A stretch of 64,000 nucleotides of DNA, from NCBI GenBank assembly GCA_032718475.1, contig JAUCBJ010008528.1, forward strand, positions 62,001-126,000, in the 5' to 3' direction. The DNA is from Nemertoderma westbladi (lineage: Eukaryota > Xenacoelomorpha > Nemertodermatida > Nemertodermatidae). This document shows positions 1 to 14,100 of this stretch, in pieces. Both the position numbers and the translations under genes were made by a program. The first letter of the stretch is position 1. Each line of letters begins with the position of its first letter. The notes under the pieces were generated by a model, which did not search any database, was not told the origin of the DNA, and saw only the letters and a list, made by a program, of their open reading frames with translations.

Positions 1-2520
1 CTTCGTACTCCATGAGTTGATTGTTTGTTTCCCTTCGTACTCCATGAGTTTATTGTTTGTTTCCCTTCGTACTCCTCATGAGTTTATTGTTTGTTTCCCT
101 TCGTACTCATGAGTTTATTGTTTGTATTCCTTCGTACTCCATGAGTTGATTGTTTGTTTCCCTTCGTACTCCATGAGTTTATTGTTTGTTTCCCTTCGTA
201 CTTCATGAGTTGATTGTTTGTTTCCCTTCGTACTCCATGAGTTTATTGTTTGTTTCCCTTCGTACTCCATGAGTTTATTGTTTGTTTCCCTTCGTACTCC
301 ATGAGTTTATTGTTTGTTTCCCTTCGTACTCCATGAGTTTATTGTTTGTTTCCCTTCGTACTCCATGAGTTGATTGTTTGTTTCCCTTCGTACTCCATGA
401 GTTTATTGTTCGTTTCCCTTCGTACCCCATGAGTTGATTGTTTGTTTCCCTTCGTACTTCATGAATTGATTGTTTGTTTCCCTTCGTACTCCATGAGTTT
501 ATTGTTTGTTTCCCTTCGTACTCCATGAGTTTATTGTTTGTTTCCCTTTGTACTCCATGAGTTGATTGTTTGTTTCCCTTCGTACTTCATGAGTTGATTG
601 TTTGTTTCCCTTCGTACTCCTCATGAGTTTATTGTTTGTTTCCCTTCGCACTCATGAGTTTATTGTTTGTATTCCTTCGTACTCCATGAGTTTATTGTTT
701 GTTTCTCTTCGTACTCCATGAGTTTATTGTTTGTTACCCTTCGTACTCCATGAGTTTATTGTTTGTTTCAATTCGTACTTCATGAGTTGATTGTTTGTTT
801 CCCTTCGTAATCCATGAGTTTATTGTTTGTTTCCCTTCGTACTCCATGAGTTTATTGTTTGTTTCCCTTCGTACTCCATGAGTCTATTGTTTGTTTCCCT
901 TCGTACTCCATGAGTTTATTGTTTGTTTCCCTTCGTACTCCATGAGTTTATTGTTTGTTTCCTTTCGCACTCCATGAGTTTATTGTTTGTTTCCCTTCGT
1001 ACTCCATGAGTTGATTGTTTGTTTCCCTTCGTACTCCATGAGTTTATTGTTCGTTTCCCTTCGTACTCCATGAGTTTATTGTTTGTTTCCCTTCCTACTC
1101 CATGAGTTGATTGTTTGTTTCCCTTCGTACTCCATGAGTTGATTGTTTGTTTCCCTTCGTACTTCATGAGTTGATTGTTTGTTTCCCTTCGTACTCCTCA
1201 TGAGTTTATTGTTTGTTTCCCTTCGTACTCCATGAGTTTATTGTTTGTTTCCCTTCGTACTCCATGAGTTTATTGTTTGTTTCCCTTCGTACTCCCTGAG
1301 TTTATTGTTTGTTTCCCTTCGTACTCCATGAGTTTATTGTTTGTTTCCCTTCGTACTCCTCATGAGTTTATTGTTTGTTTCCCTTCGTACTCCATGAGTT
1401 TATTGTTTGTTTCCCTTCCGCGTACTCCATGAGTTGATTGTTTGTTTCCCTTCGTACTCCATGAGTTTATTGTTTGTTTCCCTTCGTACTCCATGAGTTT
1501 ATTGTTTGTATTCCTTCGTACTGCATGAGTAGCTGATTGTTTGTTTCCCTTCGTACTCCATGAGTTTATTGTTTGTTTCCCTTCGTACTCCATGAGTTTA
1601 TTGTTTGTTTCCCTTCGTACTCCATGAGTTTATTGTTTGTTTCTCTTCGTACTCCATGAGTTGATTGTTTGTTTCCCTTCGTACTCCATGAGTTTATTGT
1701 TTGTTTGCCTTCCTCGTACTCCATGAGTTTATTGTTTGTTTCCCTTCGTACTCCATGAGTTTATTGTTTGTTTCCCTTCGTACCCCATGAGTTGATTGTT
1801 TGTTTCCCTTCGTACTTCATGAGTTGATTGTTTGTTTCCCTTCGTACTCCATGAGTTTATTGTTTGTTTCCCTTCGTACTCCATGAGTTTATTGTTTGTT
1901 TCCCTTTGTACTCCATGAGTTGATTGTTTGTTTCCCTTCGTACTTCATGAGTTGATTGTTTGTTTCCCTTCGTACTCCTCATGAGTTTATTGTTTGTTTC
2001 CCTTCGCACTCATGAGTTTATTGTTTGTATTCCTTCGTACTCCATGAGTTTATTGTTTGTTTCTCTTCGTACTCCATTAGTTTATTGTTTGTTACCCTTC
2101 GTACTCCATGAGTTTATTGTTTGTTTCACTTCGTACTTCATGAGTTGATTGTTTGTTTCCCTTCGTACTCCATGAGTTTATTGTTTGTTTCCCTTCGTAC
2201 TCCATGAGTTTATTGTTTGTTTCCCTTCGTACTTCATAAGTTTATTGTTTGTTTCCCTTCGTACTCCATGAGTTTATTGTTTGTTTCCCTTCGTACTCCA
2301 TGAGTTTATTGTTTGTTTCCCTTCGTACTCCATGAGTTTATTGTTTGTTTCCCTTCGCACTCCATGAGTTTATTGTTTGTTTCCCTTCGTACTCCATGAG
2401 TTGATTGTTTGTTTCCCTTCATACTCCTCATGAGTTTATTGTTTGTTTCCCTTCGTACTCCGTGAGTTTATTGTTTGTTTCCCTTCGTACTCCATGAGTT
2501 TATTGTTTGTTTCCCTTCGT

Positions 2521-5283
2521 ACTACGTGAGTTTATTGTTTGTTTCCCTTCGTACTCCATGAGTTTATTGTTTGTTTCCCCTCGTACTCCATGAGTTTATT
2601 GTTTGTTTGCCTTCCTCGTACTCCATGAGTTTATTGTTTGTTTCCCTTCGTACTCCATGAGTTTATTGTTTGTTTCCCCTCGTACTCCATGAGTTTATTG
2701 TTTGTTTGCCTTCCTCGTACTCCATGAGTTTATTGTTTGTTTCCCTTCGTACTCCATGAGTTTATTGTTTATTTCCCTTCGTACTCCATGAGTTTATTGT
2801 TTGTTACCCTTCGTACTCCATGAGTTTATTGTTTGTTTCTCTTCGTACTCCATGAGTTTATTGTTTGTTACCCTTCGTACTCCATGAGTTTATTGTTTGT
2901 TTCCCTTCGTACTCCATGAGTTTATTGTTTGTTTCCCTTCGTACTCCATAAGTTTATTGTTTGTTACCCTTCGCACTCCATGAGTTTATTGTTTGTTTCC
3001 CTTCGTACTCCATGAGTTTATTGTTTGTTTCCCTTCGTACTCCATAAGTTTATTGTTTGTTTCCCTTCGTACTCCATGAGTTTATTGTTTGTTTCCCTTC
3101 GTACTCCATGAGTTTATTGTTTGTTTTCCTACGTACTCCATGAGTTTATTGTTTGTTTCCCTTCGTACTCCATGAGTTTATTGTTTGTTTTCCTACGTAC
3201 TCCATGAGTTTATTGTTTGTTTCCCTTCGTACTCCATGAGTTTATTGTTTGTTTCCCTTCGTACTCCATGAGTTTATTGTTTGTTACCCTTCGTACTCCA
3301 TGAGTTTATTGTTTGTTTTCCTACGTACTCCATGAGTTTATTGTTTGTTTCCCTTCGTACTCCATGAGTTTATGGTTTGTTTTCCTACGTACTCCATGAG
3401 TTTATTGTTTGTTTCTCTTCGTACTCCATGAGTTTATTGTTTGTTTTCCTACGTACTCCATGAGTTTATTGTTTGTTTCCCTTCGTACTCCATGAGTTTA
3501 TTGTTTGTTTTCCTGCGTACTCCATGAGTTTATTGTTTGTCTCCCTACGTACTCCATGAGTTTATTGTTTGTTTCCCTTCGTACTCCATGAGTTTATTGT
3601 TTGTTTTCCTGCGTACTCCATGAGTTTATTGTTTGTCTCCCTACGTACTCCATGAGTTTATTGTTTGTTTTCCTGCGTACTCCATGAGTTTATTGTTTGT
3701 CTCCCTACGTACTCCATGAGTTTATTGTTTGTTTTCCTTCGTACTCCATGAGTTTATTGTTTGTCTCCCTACGTACTCCATGAGTTTATTGTTTGTTTCC
3801 CTACGTACTCCATGAGTTTATTGTTTGTTTCCCTTCGTACTCCATGAGTTTATTGTTTGTTTCCCTTCGTACTCCATGAGTTTATTGTTTGTTTCCCTTC
3901 GTACTACGTGAGTTTATTGTTTGTTTCCCTTCGTACTCCATGAGTTTATTGTTTGTTTCCCCTCGTACTCCATGAGTTTATTGTTTGTTTGCCTTCCTCG
4001 TACTCCATGAGTTTATTGTTTGTTTCCCTTCGTACTCCATGAGTTTATTGTTTGTTTCCCCTCGTACTCCATGAGTTTATTGTTTGTTTGCCTTCCTCGT
4101 ACTCCATGAGTTTATTGTTTGTTTCCCTTCGTACTCCATGAGTTTATTGTTTATTTCCCTTCGTACTCCATGAGTTTATTGTTTGTTACCCTTCGTACTC
4201 CATGAGTTTATTGTTTGTTTCTCTTCGTACTCCATGAGTTTATTGTTTGTTACCCTTCGTACTCCATGAGTTTATTGTTTGTTTCCCTTCGTACTCCATG
4301 AGTTTATTGTTTGTTTCCCTTCGTACTCCATAAGTTTATTGTTTGTTACCCTTCGCACTCCATGAGTTTATTGTTTGTTTCCCTTCGTACTCCATGAGTT
4401 TATTGTTTGTTTCCCTTCGTACTCCATAAGTTTATTGTTTGTTTCCCTTCGTACTCCATGAGTTTATTGTTTGTTTCCCTTCGTACTCCATGAGTTTATT
4501 GTTTGTTTTCCTACGTACTCCATGAGTTTATTGTTTGTTTCCCTTCGTACTCCATGAGTTTATTGTTTGTTTTCCTACGTACTCCATGAGTTTATTGTTT
4601 GTTTCCCTTCGTACTCCATGAGTTTATTGTTTGTTTCCCTTCGTACTCCATGAGTTTATTGTTTGTTACCCTTCGTACTCCATGAGTTTATTGTTTGTTT
4701 TCCTACGTACTCCATGAGTTTATTGTTTGTTTCCCTTCGTACTCCATGAGTTTATTGTTTGTTTTCCTACGTACTCCATGAGTTTATTGTTTGTTTCTCT
4801 TCGTACTCCATGAGTTTATTGTTTGTTTTCCTACGTACTCCATGAGTTTATTGTTTGTTTCCCTTCGTACTCCATGAGTTTATTGTTTGTTTTCCTGCGT
4901 ACTCCATGAGTTTATTGTTTGTCTCCCTACGTACTCCATGAGTTTATTGTTTGTTTCCCTTCGTACTCCATGAGTTTATTGTTTGTTTTCCTCGTACTCC
5001 ATGAGTTTATTGTTTGTCTCCCTACGTACTCCATGAGTTTATTGTTTGTTTTCCTGCGTACTCCATGAGTTTATTGTTTGTCTCCCTACGTACTCCATGA
5101 GTTTATTGTTTGTTTTCCTTCGTACTCCATGAGTTTATTGTTTGTCTCCCTACGTACTCCATGAGTTTATTGTTTGTTTCCCTACGTACTCCATGAGTTT
5201 ATTGTTTGTTTCCCTTCGTACTCCATGAGTTTATTGTTTGTTTCCCTTCGTACTCCATGAGTTTATTGTTTGTTTCCCTTCGT
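2521..5283. repeat. Tandem duplication of about 1,382 bp inside the satellite
   Basis: The order of variant units from 2,521 (marked by ACTACGTGAG) recurs from 3,903. It includes the CCTTCCTCGTACTCC units, GTTTATTTCC, GTTACCC, the CTACG-type units and the CTGCG/CTCCCTACG alternation. The offset is 1,382 bp, falling to 1,381 after a lost G near 4,993. In 3,129-5,412 the array alternates CTACG/CTGCG units with ordinary CTTCG units, a local 64-bp dimer that is rare elsewhere in the array. Confidence 0.85.
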
Positions 5284-8200
5284 ACTCCATGGGTTTATTG
5301 TTTGTCTCCCTACGTACTCCATGAGTTTATTGTTTGTTTCCCTTCGTACTCCATGAGTTTATTGTTTGTTTTCCTGCGTACTCCATGAGTTTATTGTTTG
5401 TCTCCCTACGTACTCCATGAGTTTATTGTTTGTTTCCCTTCCTACTCCATGAGTTGATTGTTTGTTTCCCTTCGTACTCCATGAGTTTATTGTTTGTTTC
5501 CCTTCGTACTCCATGAGTTTATTGTTTGTTTCCCTTCGTACTCCATGAGTTTATTGTTTGTTTCCCTTCGTACTCCATGAGTTTATTGTTTGTTTCCCTT
5601 CGTACTCCATGAGTTTATTGTTTGTTTCCCTTCGTACTTCATAAGTTTATTGCTTGTTTCCCTTCGTACTCCATGAGCATGAGTTTATTGTTTGTTTCCC
5701 TTCCGCGTACTCCATGAGTTGATTGTTTGTTTCCCTTCGTACTCCATGAGTTGATGTTTGTTTCCCTTCGTACTACATGAGTTGATTGTTTGTTTCCCTT
5801 CGTACTCCTCATGAGTTTATTGTTTGTTTCCCTTGGTACTCCATGAGTTTATTGTTTGTTTCCCTTCGTACTCCATGAGTTCATTGTTTGTTTCCCTTCG
5901 TACTCCATAAGTTTATTGTTTGTTTCCATTCGTACTCCATGAGTTTATTGTTTGTTTCCCTTCGTACTCCATGAGTTTATTGTTTGTTACCCTTCGCACT
6001 CCATGAGTTTATTGTTTGTTTCCCTTCGTACTCCATGAGTTTATTGTTTGTTTCCCTTCGTACTCCATGAGTTTATTGTTTGTTTCCCTTCGTACTCCAT
6101 GAGTTTATTGTTTGTTACCCTTCGCACTCCATGAGTTTATTGTTTGTTTCCCTTTGTACTCCATGAGTTGATTGTTTGTTTCCCTCCGTACTTCATGAGT
6201 TGATTGTTTGTTTCCCTTCGTACTCCTCATGAGTTGATTGTTTGTTTCCCTTCGTACTCCATGAGTTTATTGTTTGTTTCCCTTCGTACTCCATGAGTTT
6301 ATTGTTTGTTTCCCTTTGTACTCCATGAGTTGATTGTTTGTTTCCCTTCGTACTTCATGAGTTGATTGTTTGTTTCCCTTCGTACTCCTCATGAGTTTAT
6401 TGTTTGTTTCCCTTCGCACTCATGAGTTTATTGTTTGTATTCCTTCGTACTCCATGAGTTTATTGTTTGTTTCTCTTCGTACTCCATTAGTTTATTGTTT
6501 GTTACCCTTCGTACTCCATGAGTTTATTGTTTGTTTCACTTCGTACTTCATGAGTTGATTGTTTGTTTCCCTTCGTACTCCATGAGTTTATTGTTTGTTT
6601 CCCTTCGTACTCCATGAGTTTATTGTTTGTTTCCCTTCGTACTTCATAAGTTTATTGTTTGTTTCCCTTCGTACTCCATGAGTTTATTGTTTGTTTCCCT
6701 TCGTACTCCATGAGTTTATTGTTTGTTTCCCTTCGTACTCCATGAGTTTATTGTTTGTTTCCCTTCGCACTCCATGAGTTTATTGTTTGTTTCCCTTCGT
6801 ACTCCATGAGTTGATTGTTTGTTTCCCTTCGTACTCCTCATGAGTTTATTGTTTGTTTCCCTTCGTACTCCGTGAGTTTATTGTTTGTTTCCCTTCGTAC
6901 TCCATGAGTTTATTGTTTGTTTCCCTTCGTACTCCGTGAGTTTATTGTTTGTTTCCCTTCGTACTCCATGAGTTTATTGTTTGTTTCCCCTCGTACTCCA
7001 TGAGTTTATTGTTTGTTTGCCTTCCTCGTACTCCATGAGTTTATTGTTTGTTTCTCTTCGTACTCCATGAGTTTATTGTTTGTTTCCCCTCGTACTCCAT
7101 GAGTTTTTTGTTTGTTTGCCTTCCTCGTACTCCATGAGTTTATTGTTTGTTTCCCTTCGTACTCCATGAGTTTATTGTTTATTTCCCTTCGTACTCCATG
7201 AGTTTATTGTTTGTTACCCTTCGTACTCCATGAGTTTATTGTTTGTTTCTCTTCGTACTCCATGAGTTTATTGTTTGTTACCCTTCGTACTCCATGAATT
7301 TATTGTTTGTTTCCCTTCGTACTACATGAGTTGATTGTTTGTTTCCCTTCGTACTCCATGAGTTTATCGTTTGTTTCCCTTCGTACTCCTCATGAGTTTA
7401 TTGTTTGTTTCCCTTCGTACTCATGAGTTTATTGTTTGTATTCCTTCGTACTCCATGAGTTGATTGTTTGTTTCCCTTCGTACTCCATGAGTTTATTGTT
7501 TGTTTCCCTTCGTACTTCATGAGTTGATTGTTTGTTTCCCTTCGTACTCCATGAGTTTATTGTTTGTTTCCCTTCGTACTCCATGAGTTTATTGTTTGTT
7601 TCCCTTCGTACTCCATGAGTTTATTGTTTGTTTCCCTTCGTACTCCATGAGTTGATTGTTTGTTTCCCTTCGTACTCCATGAGTTTATTGTTCGTTTCCC
7701 TTCGTACTCCATGAGTTGATTGTTTGTTTCCCTTCGTACTTCATGAATTGATTGTTTGTTTCCCTTCGTACTCCATGAGTTTATTGTTTGTTTCCCTTCG
7801 TACTCCATGAGTTTATTGTTTGTTTCCCTTTGTACTCCATGAGTTGATTGTTTGTTTCCCTTCGTACTTCATGAGTTGATTGTTTGTTTCCCTTCGTACT
7901 CCTCATGAGTTTATTGTTTGTTTCCCTTCGCACTCATGAGTTTATTGTTTGTATTCCTTCGTACTCCATGAGTTTATTGTTTGTTTCTCTTCGTACTCCA
8001 TGAGTTTATTGTTTGTTACCCTTCGTACTCCATGAGTTTATTGTTTGTTTCAATTCGTACTTCATGAGTTGATTGTTTGTTTCCCTTCGTAATCCATGAG
8101 TTTATTGTTTGTTTCCCTTCGTACTCCATGAGTTTATTGTTTGTTTCCCTTCGTACTCCATGAGTCTATTGTTTGTTTCCCTTCGTACTCCATGAGTTTA

Positions 8201-11162
8201 TTGTTTGTTTCCCTTCGTACTCCATGAGTTTATTGTTTGTTTCCCTTCGCACTCCATGAGTTTATTGTTTGTTTCCCTTCGTACTCCATGAGTTGATTGT
8301 TTGTTTCCCTTCGTACTCCATGACTTTATTGTTCGTTTCCCTTCGTACTCCATGAGTTTATTGTTTGTTTCCCTTCCTACTCCATGAGTTGATTGTTTGT
8401 TTCCCTTCGTACTCCATGAGTTGATTGTTTGTTTCCCTTCGCACTCCATGAGTTTATTGTTTGTTTCCCTTCGTACTCCATGAGTTGATTGTTTGTTTCC
8501 CTTCGTACTCCATGAGTTTATTGTTTGTTTCCCTTCGTACTCCATGAGTTTATTGTTTGTTTCCCTTCGCACTCCATGAGTTTATTGTTTGTTTCCCTTC
8601 GTACTCCATGAGTTTATTGTTTGTTTCCCTTCGTACTCCTCATGAGTTTATTGTTTGTTTCCCTTCGTACTCCATGAGTTTATTGTTTGTTTCCCTTCCG
8701 CGTACTCCATGAGTTGATTGTTTGTTTCCCTTCGTACTCCATGAGTTTATTGTTTGTTTCCCTTCGTACTCCATGAGTTTATTGTTTGTATTCCTTCGTA
8801 CTGCATGAGTTGATTGTTTGTTTCCCTTCGTACTCCATGAGTTTATTGTTTGTTTCCCTTCGTACTCCATGAGTTTATTGTTTGTTTCCCTTCGTACTCC
8901 ATGAGTTTATTGTTTGTTTCTCTTCCTACTCCATTAGTTTATTGTTTGTTTCCCTTCGTACCCCATGAGTTGATTGTTTGTTTCCCTTCGTACTTCATGA
9001 GTTGATTGTTTGTTTCCCTTCGTACTCCATGAGTTTATTGTTTGTTTCCCTTCGTACTCCATGAGTTTATTGTTTGTTTCCCTTTGTACTCCATGAGTTG
9101 ATTGTTTGTTTCCCTTCGTACTTCATGAGTTGATTGTTTGTTTCCCTTCGTACTCCTCATGAGTTTATTGTTTGTTTCCCTTCGCACTCATGAGTTTATT
9201 GTTTGTATTCCTTCGTACTCCATGAGTTTATTGTTTGTTTCTCTTCGTACTCCATTAGTTTATTGTTTGTTACCCTTCGTACTCCATGAGTTTATTGTTT
9301 GTTTCACTTCGTACTTCATGAGTTGATTGTTTGTTTCCCTTCGTACTCCATGAGTTTATTGTTTGTTTCCCTTCGTACTCCATGAGTTTATTGTTTGTTT
9401 CCCTTCGTACTTCATAAGTTTATTGTTTGTTTCCCTTCGTACTCCATGAGTTTATTGTTTGTTTCACTTCGTACTTCATGAGTTGATTGTTTGTTTCCCT
9501 TCGTACTCCATGAGTTTATTGTTTGTTTCCCTTCGTACTCCATGAGTTTATTGTTTGTTTCCCTTCGTACTTCATAAGTTTATTGTTTGTTTCCCTTCGT
9601 ACTCCATGAGTTTATTGTTTGTTTCCCTTCGTACTCCATGAGTTTATTGTTTGTTTCCCTTCGTACTCCATGAGTTTATTGTTTGTTTCCCTTCGCACTC
9701 CATGAGTTTATTGTTTGTTTCCCTTCGTACTTCATGAGTTGATTGTTTGTTTCCCTTCGTACTCCATGAGTTTATTGTTTGTTTCCCTTCGTACTCCATG
9801 AGTTTATTGTTTGTTTCCCTTCGTACTTCATAAGTTTATTGTTTGTTTCCCTTCGTACTCCATGAGTTTATTGTTTGTTTCCCTTCGTACTCCATGAGTT
9901 TATTGTTTGTTTCCCTTCGTACTCCATGAGTTTATTGTTTGTTTCCCTTCATACTCCTCATGAGTTTATTGTTTGTTTCCCTTCGTACTCCGTGAGTTTA
10001 TTGTTTGTTTCCCTTCGTACTCCATGAGTTTATTGTTTGTTTCCCTTCGTACTACGTGAGTTTATTGTTTGTTTCCCTTCGTACTCCATGAGTTTATTGT
10101 TTGTTTCCCCTCGTACTCCATGAGTTTATTGTTTGTTTGCCTTCCTCGTACTCCATGAGTTTATTGTTTGTTTCCCTTCGTACTCCATGAGTTTATTGTT
10201 TGTTTCCCCTCGTACTCCATGAGTTTATTGTTTGTTTGCCTTCCTCGTACTCCATGAGTTTATTGTTTGTTTCCCTTCGTACTCCATGAGTTTATTGTTT
10301 ATTTCCCTTCGTACTCCATGAGTTTATTGTTTGTTACCCTTCGTACTCCATGAGTTTATTGTTTGTTTCTCTTCGTACTCCATGAGTTTATTGTTTGTTA
10401 CCCTTCGTACTCCATGAGTTTATTGTTTGTATTCCTTCGTACTCCATGAGTTGATTGTTTGTTTCCCTTCGTACTCCATGGGTTTATTGTTTGTATTCCT
10501 TCGTACTCCATGAGTTTATTGTTTGTTTCCCCTCGTACTCCATGAGTTTATTGTTTGTTTGCCTTCCTCGTACTCCATGAGTTTATTGTTTGTTTCCCTT
10601 CGTACTCCATGAGTTTATTGTTTGTTTCCCCTCGTACTCCATGAGTTTTTTGTTTGTTTGCCTTCCTCGTACTCCATGAGTTTATTGTTTGTTTCCCTTC
10701 GTACTCCATGAGTTTATTGTTTATTTCCCTTCGTACTCCATGAGTTTATTGTTTGTTACCCTTCGTACTCCATGAGTTTATTGTTTGTTTCTCTTCGTAC
10801 TCCATGAGTTTATTGTTTGTTACCCTTCGTACTCCATGAGTTTATTGTTTGTTTCCCTTCGTACTACATGAGTTTATTGTTTGTATTCCTTCGTACTCCA
10901 TGAGTTGATTGTTTGTTTCCCTTCGTACTCCATGAGTTTATTGTTTGTTTCCCTTCGTACTCCTCATGAGTTTATTGTTTGTTTCCCTTCGTACTCATGA
11001 GTTTATTGTTTGTATTCCTTCGTACTCCATGAGTTGATTGTTTGTTTCCCTTCGTATTCCATGAGTTTATTGTTTGTTTCCCTTCGTACTTCATGAGTTG
11101 ATTGTTTGTTTCCCTTCGTACTCCATGAGTTTATTGTTTGTTTCCCTTCGTACTCCATGAGT

Positions 11163-14100
11163 TTATTGTTTGTTTCCCTTCGTACTCCATGAGTTTATTG
11201 TTTGTTTCCCTTCGTACTCCATGAGTTTATTGTTTGTTTCCCTTCGTACTCCATGAGTTGATTGTTTGTTTCCCTTCGTACTCCATGAGTTTATTGTTCG
11301 TTTCCCTTCGTACCCCATGAGTTGATTGTTTGTTTCCCTTCGTACTTCATGAATTGATTGTTTGTTTCCCTTCGTACTCCATGAGTTTATTGTTTGTTTC
11401 CCTTCGTACTCCATGAGTTTATTGTTTGTTTCCCTTTGTACTCCATGAGTTGATTGTTTGTTTCCCTTCGTACTTCATGAGTTGATTGTTTGTTTCCCTT
11501 CGTACTCCTCATGAGTTTATTGTTTGTTTCCCTTCGCACTCATGAGTTTATTGTTTGTATTCCTTCGTACTCCATGAGTTTATTGTTTGTTTCTCTTCGT
11601 ACTTCATGAGTTTATTGTTTGTTACCCTTCGTACTCCATGAGTTTATTGTTTGTTTCAATTCGTACTTCATGAGTTGATTGTTTGTTTCCCTTCGTAATC
11701 CATGAGTTTATTGTTTGTTTCCCTTCGTACTCCATGAGTTTATTGTTTGTTTCCCTTCGTACTCCATGAGTCTATTGTTTGTTTCCCTTCGTACTCCATG
11801 AGTTTATTGTTTGTTTCCCTTCGTACTCCATGAGTTTATTGTTTGTTTCCCTTCGCACTCCATGAGTTTATTGTTTGTTTCCCTTCGTACTCCATGAGTT
11901 GATTGTTTGTTTCCCTTCGTACTCCATGAGTTTATTGTTCGTTTCCCTTCGTACTCCATGAGTTTATTGTTTGTTTCCCTTCCTACTCCATGAGTTGATT
12001 GTTTGTTTCCCTTCGTACTCCATGAGTTGATTGTTTGTTTCCCTTCGCACTCCATGAGTTTATTGTTTGTTTCCCTTCGTACTCCATGAGTTGATTGTTT
12101 GTTTCCCTTCGTACTCCATGAGTTTATTGTTTGTTTCCCTTCGTACTCCATGAGTTTATTGTTTGTTTCCCTTCGCACTCCATGAGTTTATTGTTTGTTT
12201 CCCTTCGTACTCCATGAGTTTATTGTTTGTTTCCCTTCGTACTCCTCATGAGTTTATTGTTTGTTTCCCTTCGTACTCCATGAGTTTATTGTTTGTTTCC
12301 CTTCCGCGTACTCCATGAGTTGATTGTTTGTTTCCCTTCGTACTCCATGAGTTTATTGTTTGTTTCCCTTCGTACTCCATGAGTTTATTGTTTGTATTCC
12401 TTCGTACTGCATGAGTTGATTGTTTGTTTCCCTTCGTACTCCATGAGTTTATTGTTTGTTTCCCTTCGTACTCCATGAGTTTATTGTTTGTTTCCCTTCG
12501 TACTCCATGAGTTTATTGTTTGTTTCTCTTCGTACTCCATGAGTTTATTGTTTGTTTCCCTTCGTACCCCATGAGTTGATTGTTTGTTTCCCTTCGTACT
12601 TCATGAGTTGATTGTTTGTTTCCCTTCGTACTCCATGAGTTTATTGTTTGTTTCCCTTCGTACTCCATGAGTTTATTGTTTGTTTCCCTTTGTACTCCAT
12701 GAGTTGATTGTTTGTTTCCCTTCGTACTTCATGAGTTGATTGTTTGTTTCCCTTCGTACTCCATGAGTTTATTGTTTGTTTCCCTTCGTACTTCATAAGT
12801 TTATTGTTTGTTTCCCTTCGCACTCATGAGTTTATTGTTTGTATTCCTTCGTACTCCATGAGTTTATTGTTTGTTTCTCTTCGTACTCCATTAGTTTATT
12901 GTTTGTTACCCTTCGTACTCCATGAGTTTATTGTTTGTTTCACTTCGTACTTCATGAGTTGATTGTTTGTTTCCCTTCGTACTCCATGAGTTTATTGTTT
13001 GTTTCCCTTCGTACTCCATGAGTTTATTGTTTGTTTCCCTTCGTACTTCATAAGTTTATTGTTTGTTTCCCTTCGTACTCCATGAGTTTATTGTTTGTTT
13101 CCCTTCGTACTCCATGAGTTTATTGTTTGTTTCCCTTCGTACTCCATGAGTTTATTGTTTGTTTCCCTTCGTACTCCATGAGTTTATTGTTTGTTTCCCT
13201 TCGTACTCCATGAGTTGATTGTTTGTTTCCCTTCGTACTCCATGAGTTTATTGTTCGTTTCCCTTCGTACCCCATGAGTTGATTGTTTGTTTCCCTTCGT
13301 ACTTCATGAATTGATTGTTTGTTTCCCTTCGTACTCCATGAGTTTATTGTTTGTTTCCCTTCGTACTCCATGAGTTTATTGTTTGTTTCCCTTTGTACTC
13401 CATGAGTTGATTGTTTGTTTCCCTTCGTACTTCATGAGTTGATTGTTTGTTTCCCTTCGTACTCCTCATGAGTTTATTGTTTGTTTCCCTTCGCACTCAT
13501 GAGTTTATTGTTTGTATTCCTTCGTACTCCATGAGTTTATTGTTTGTTTCTCTTCGTACTCCATGAGTTTATTGTTTGTTACCCTTCGTACTCCATGAGT
13601 TTATTGTTTGTTTCAATTCGTACTTCATGAGTTGATTGTTTGTTTCCCTTCGTAATCCATGAGTTTATTGTTTGTTTCCCTTCGTACTCCATGAGTTTAT
13701 TGTTTGTTTCCCTTCGTACTCCATGAGTCTATTGTTTGTTTCCCTTCGTACTCCATGAGTTTATTGTTTGTTTCCCTTCGTACTCCATGAGTTTATTGTT
13801 TGTTTCCCTTCGCACTCCATGAGTTTATTGTTTGTTTCCCTTCGTACTCCATGAGTTGATTGTTTGTTTCCCTTCGTACTCCATGAGTTTATTGTTCGTT
13901 TCCCTTCGTACTCCATGAGTTTATTGTTTGTTTCCCTTCCTACTCCATGAGTTGATTGTTTGTTTCCCTTCGTACTCCATGAGTTGATTGTTTGTTTCCC
14001 TTCGCACTCCATGAGTTTATTGTTTGTTTCCCTTCGTACTCCATGAGTTGATTGTTTGTTTCCCTTCGTACTCCATGAGTTTATTGTTTGTTTCCCTTCG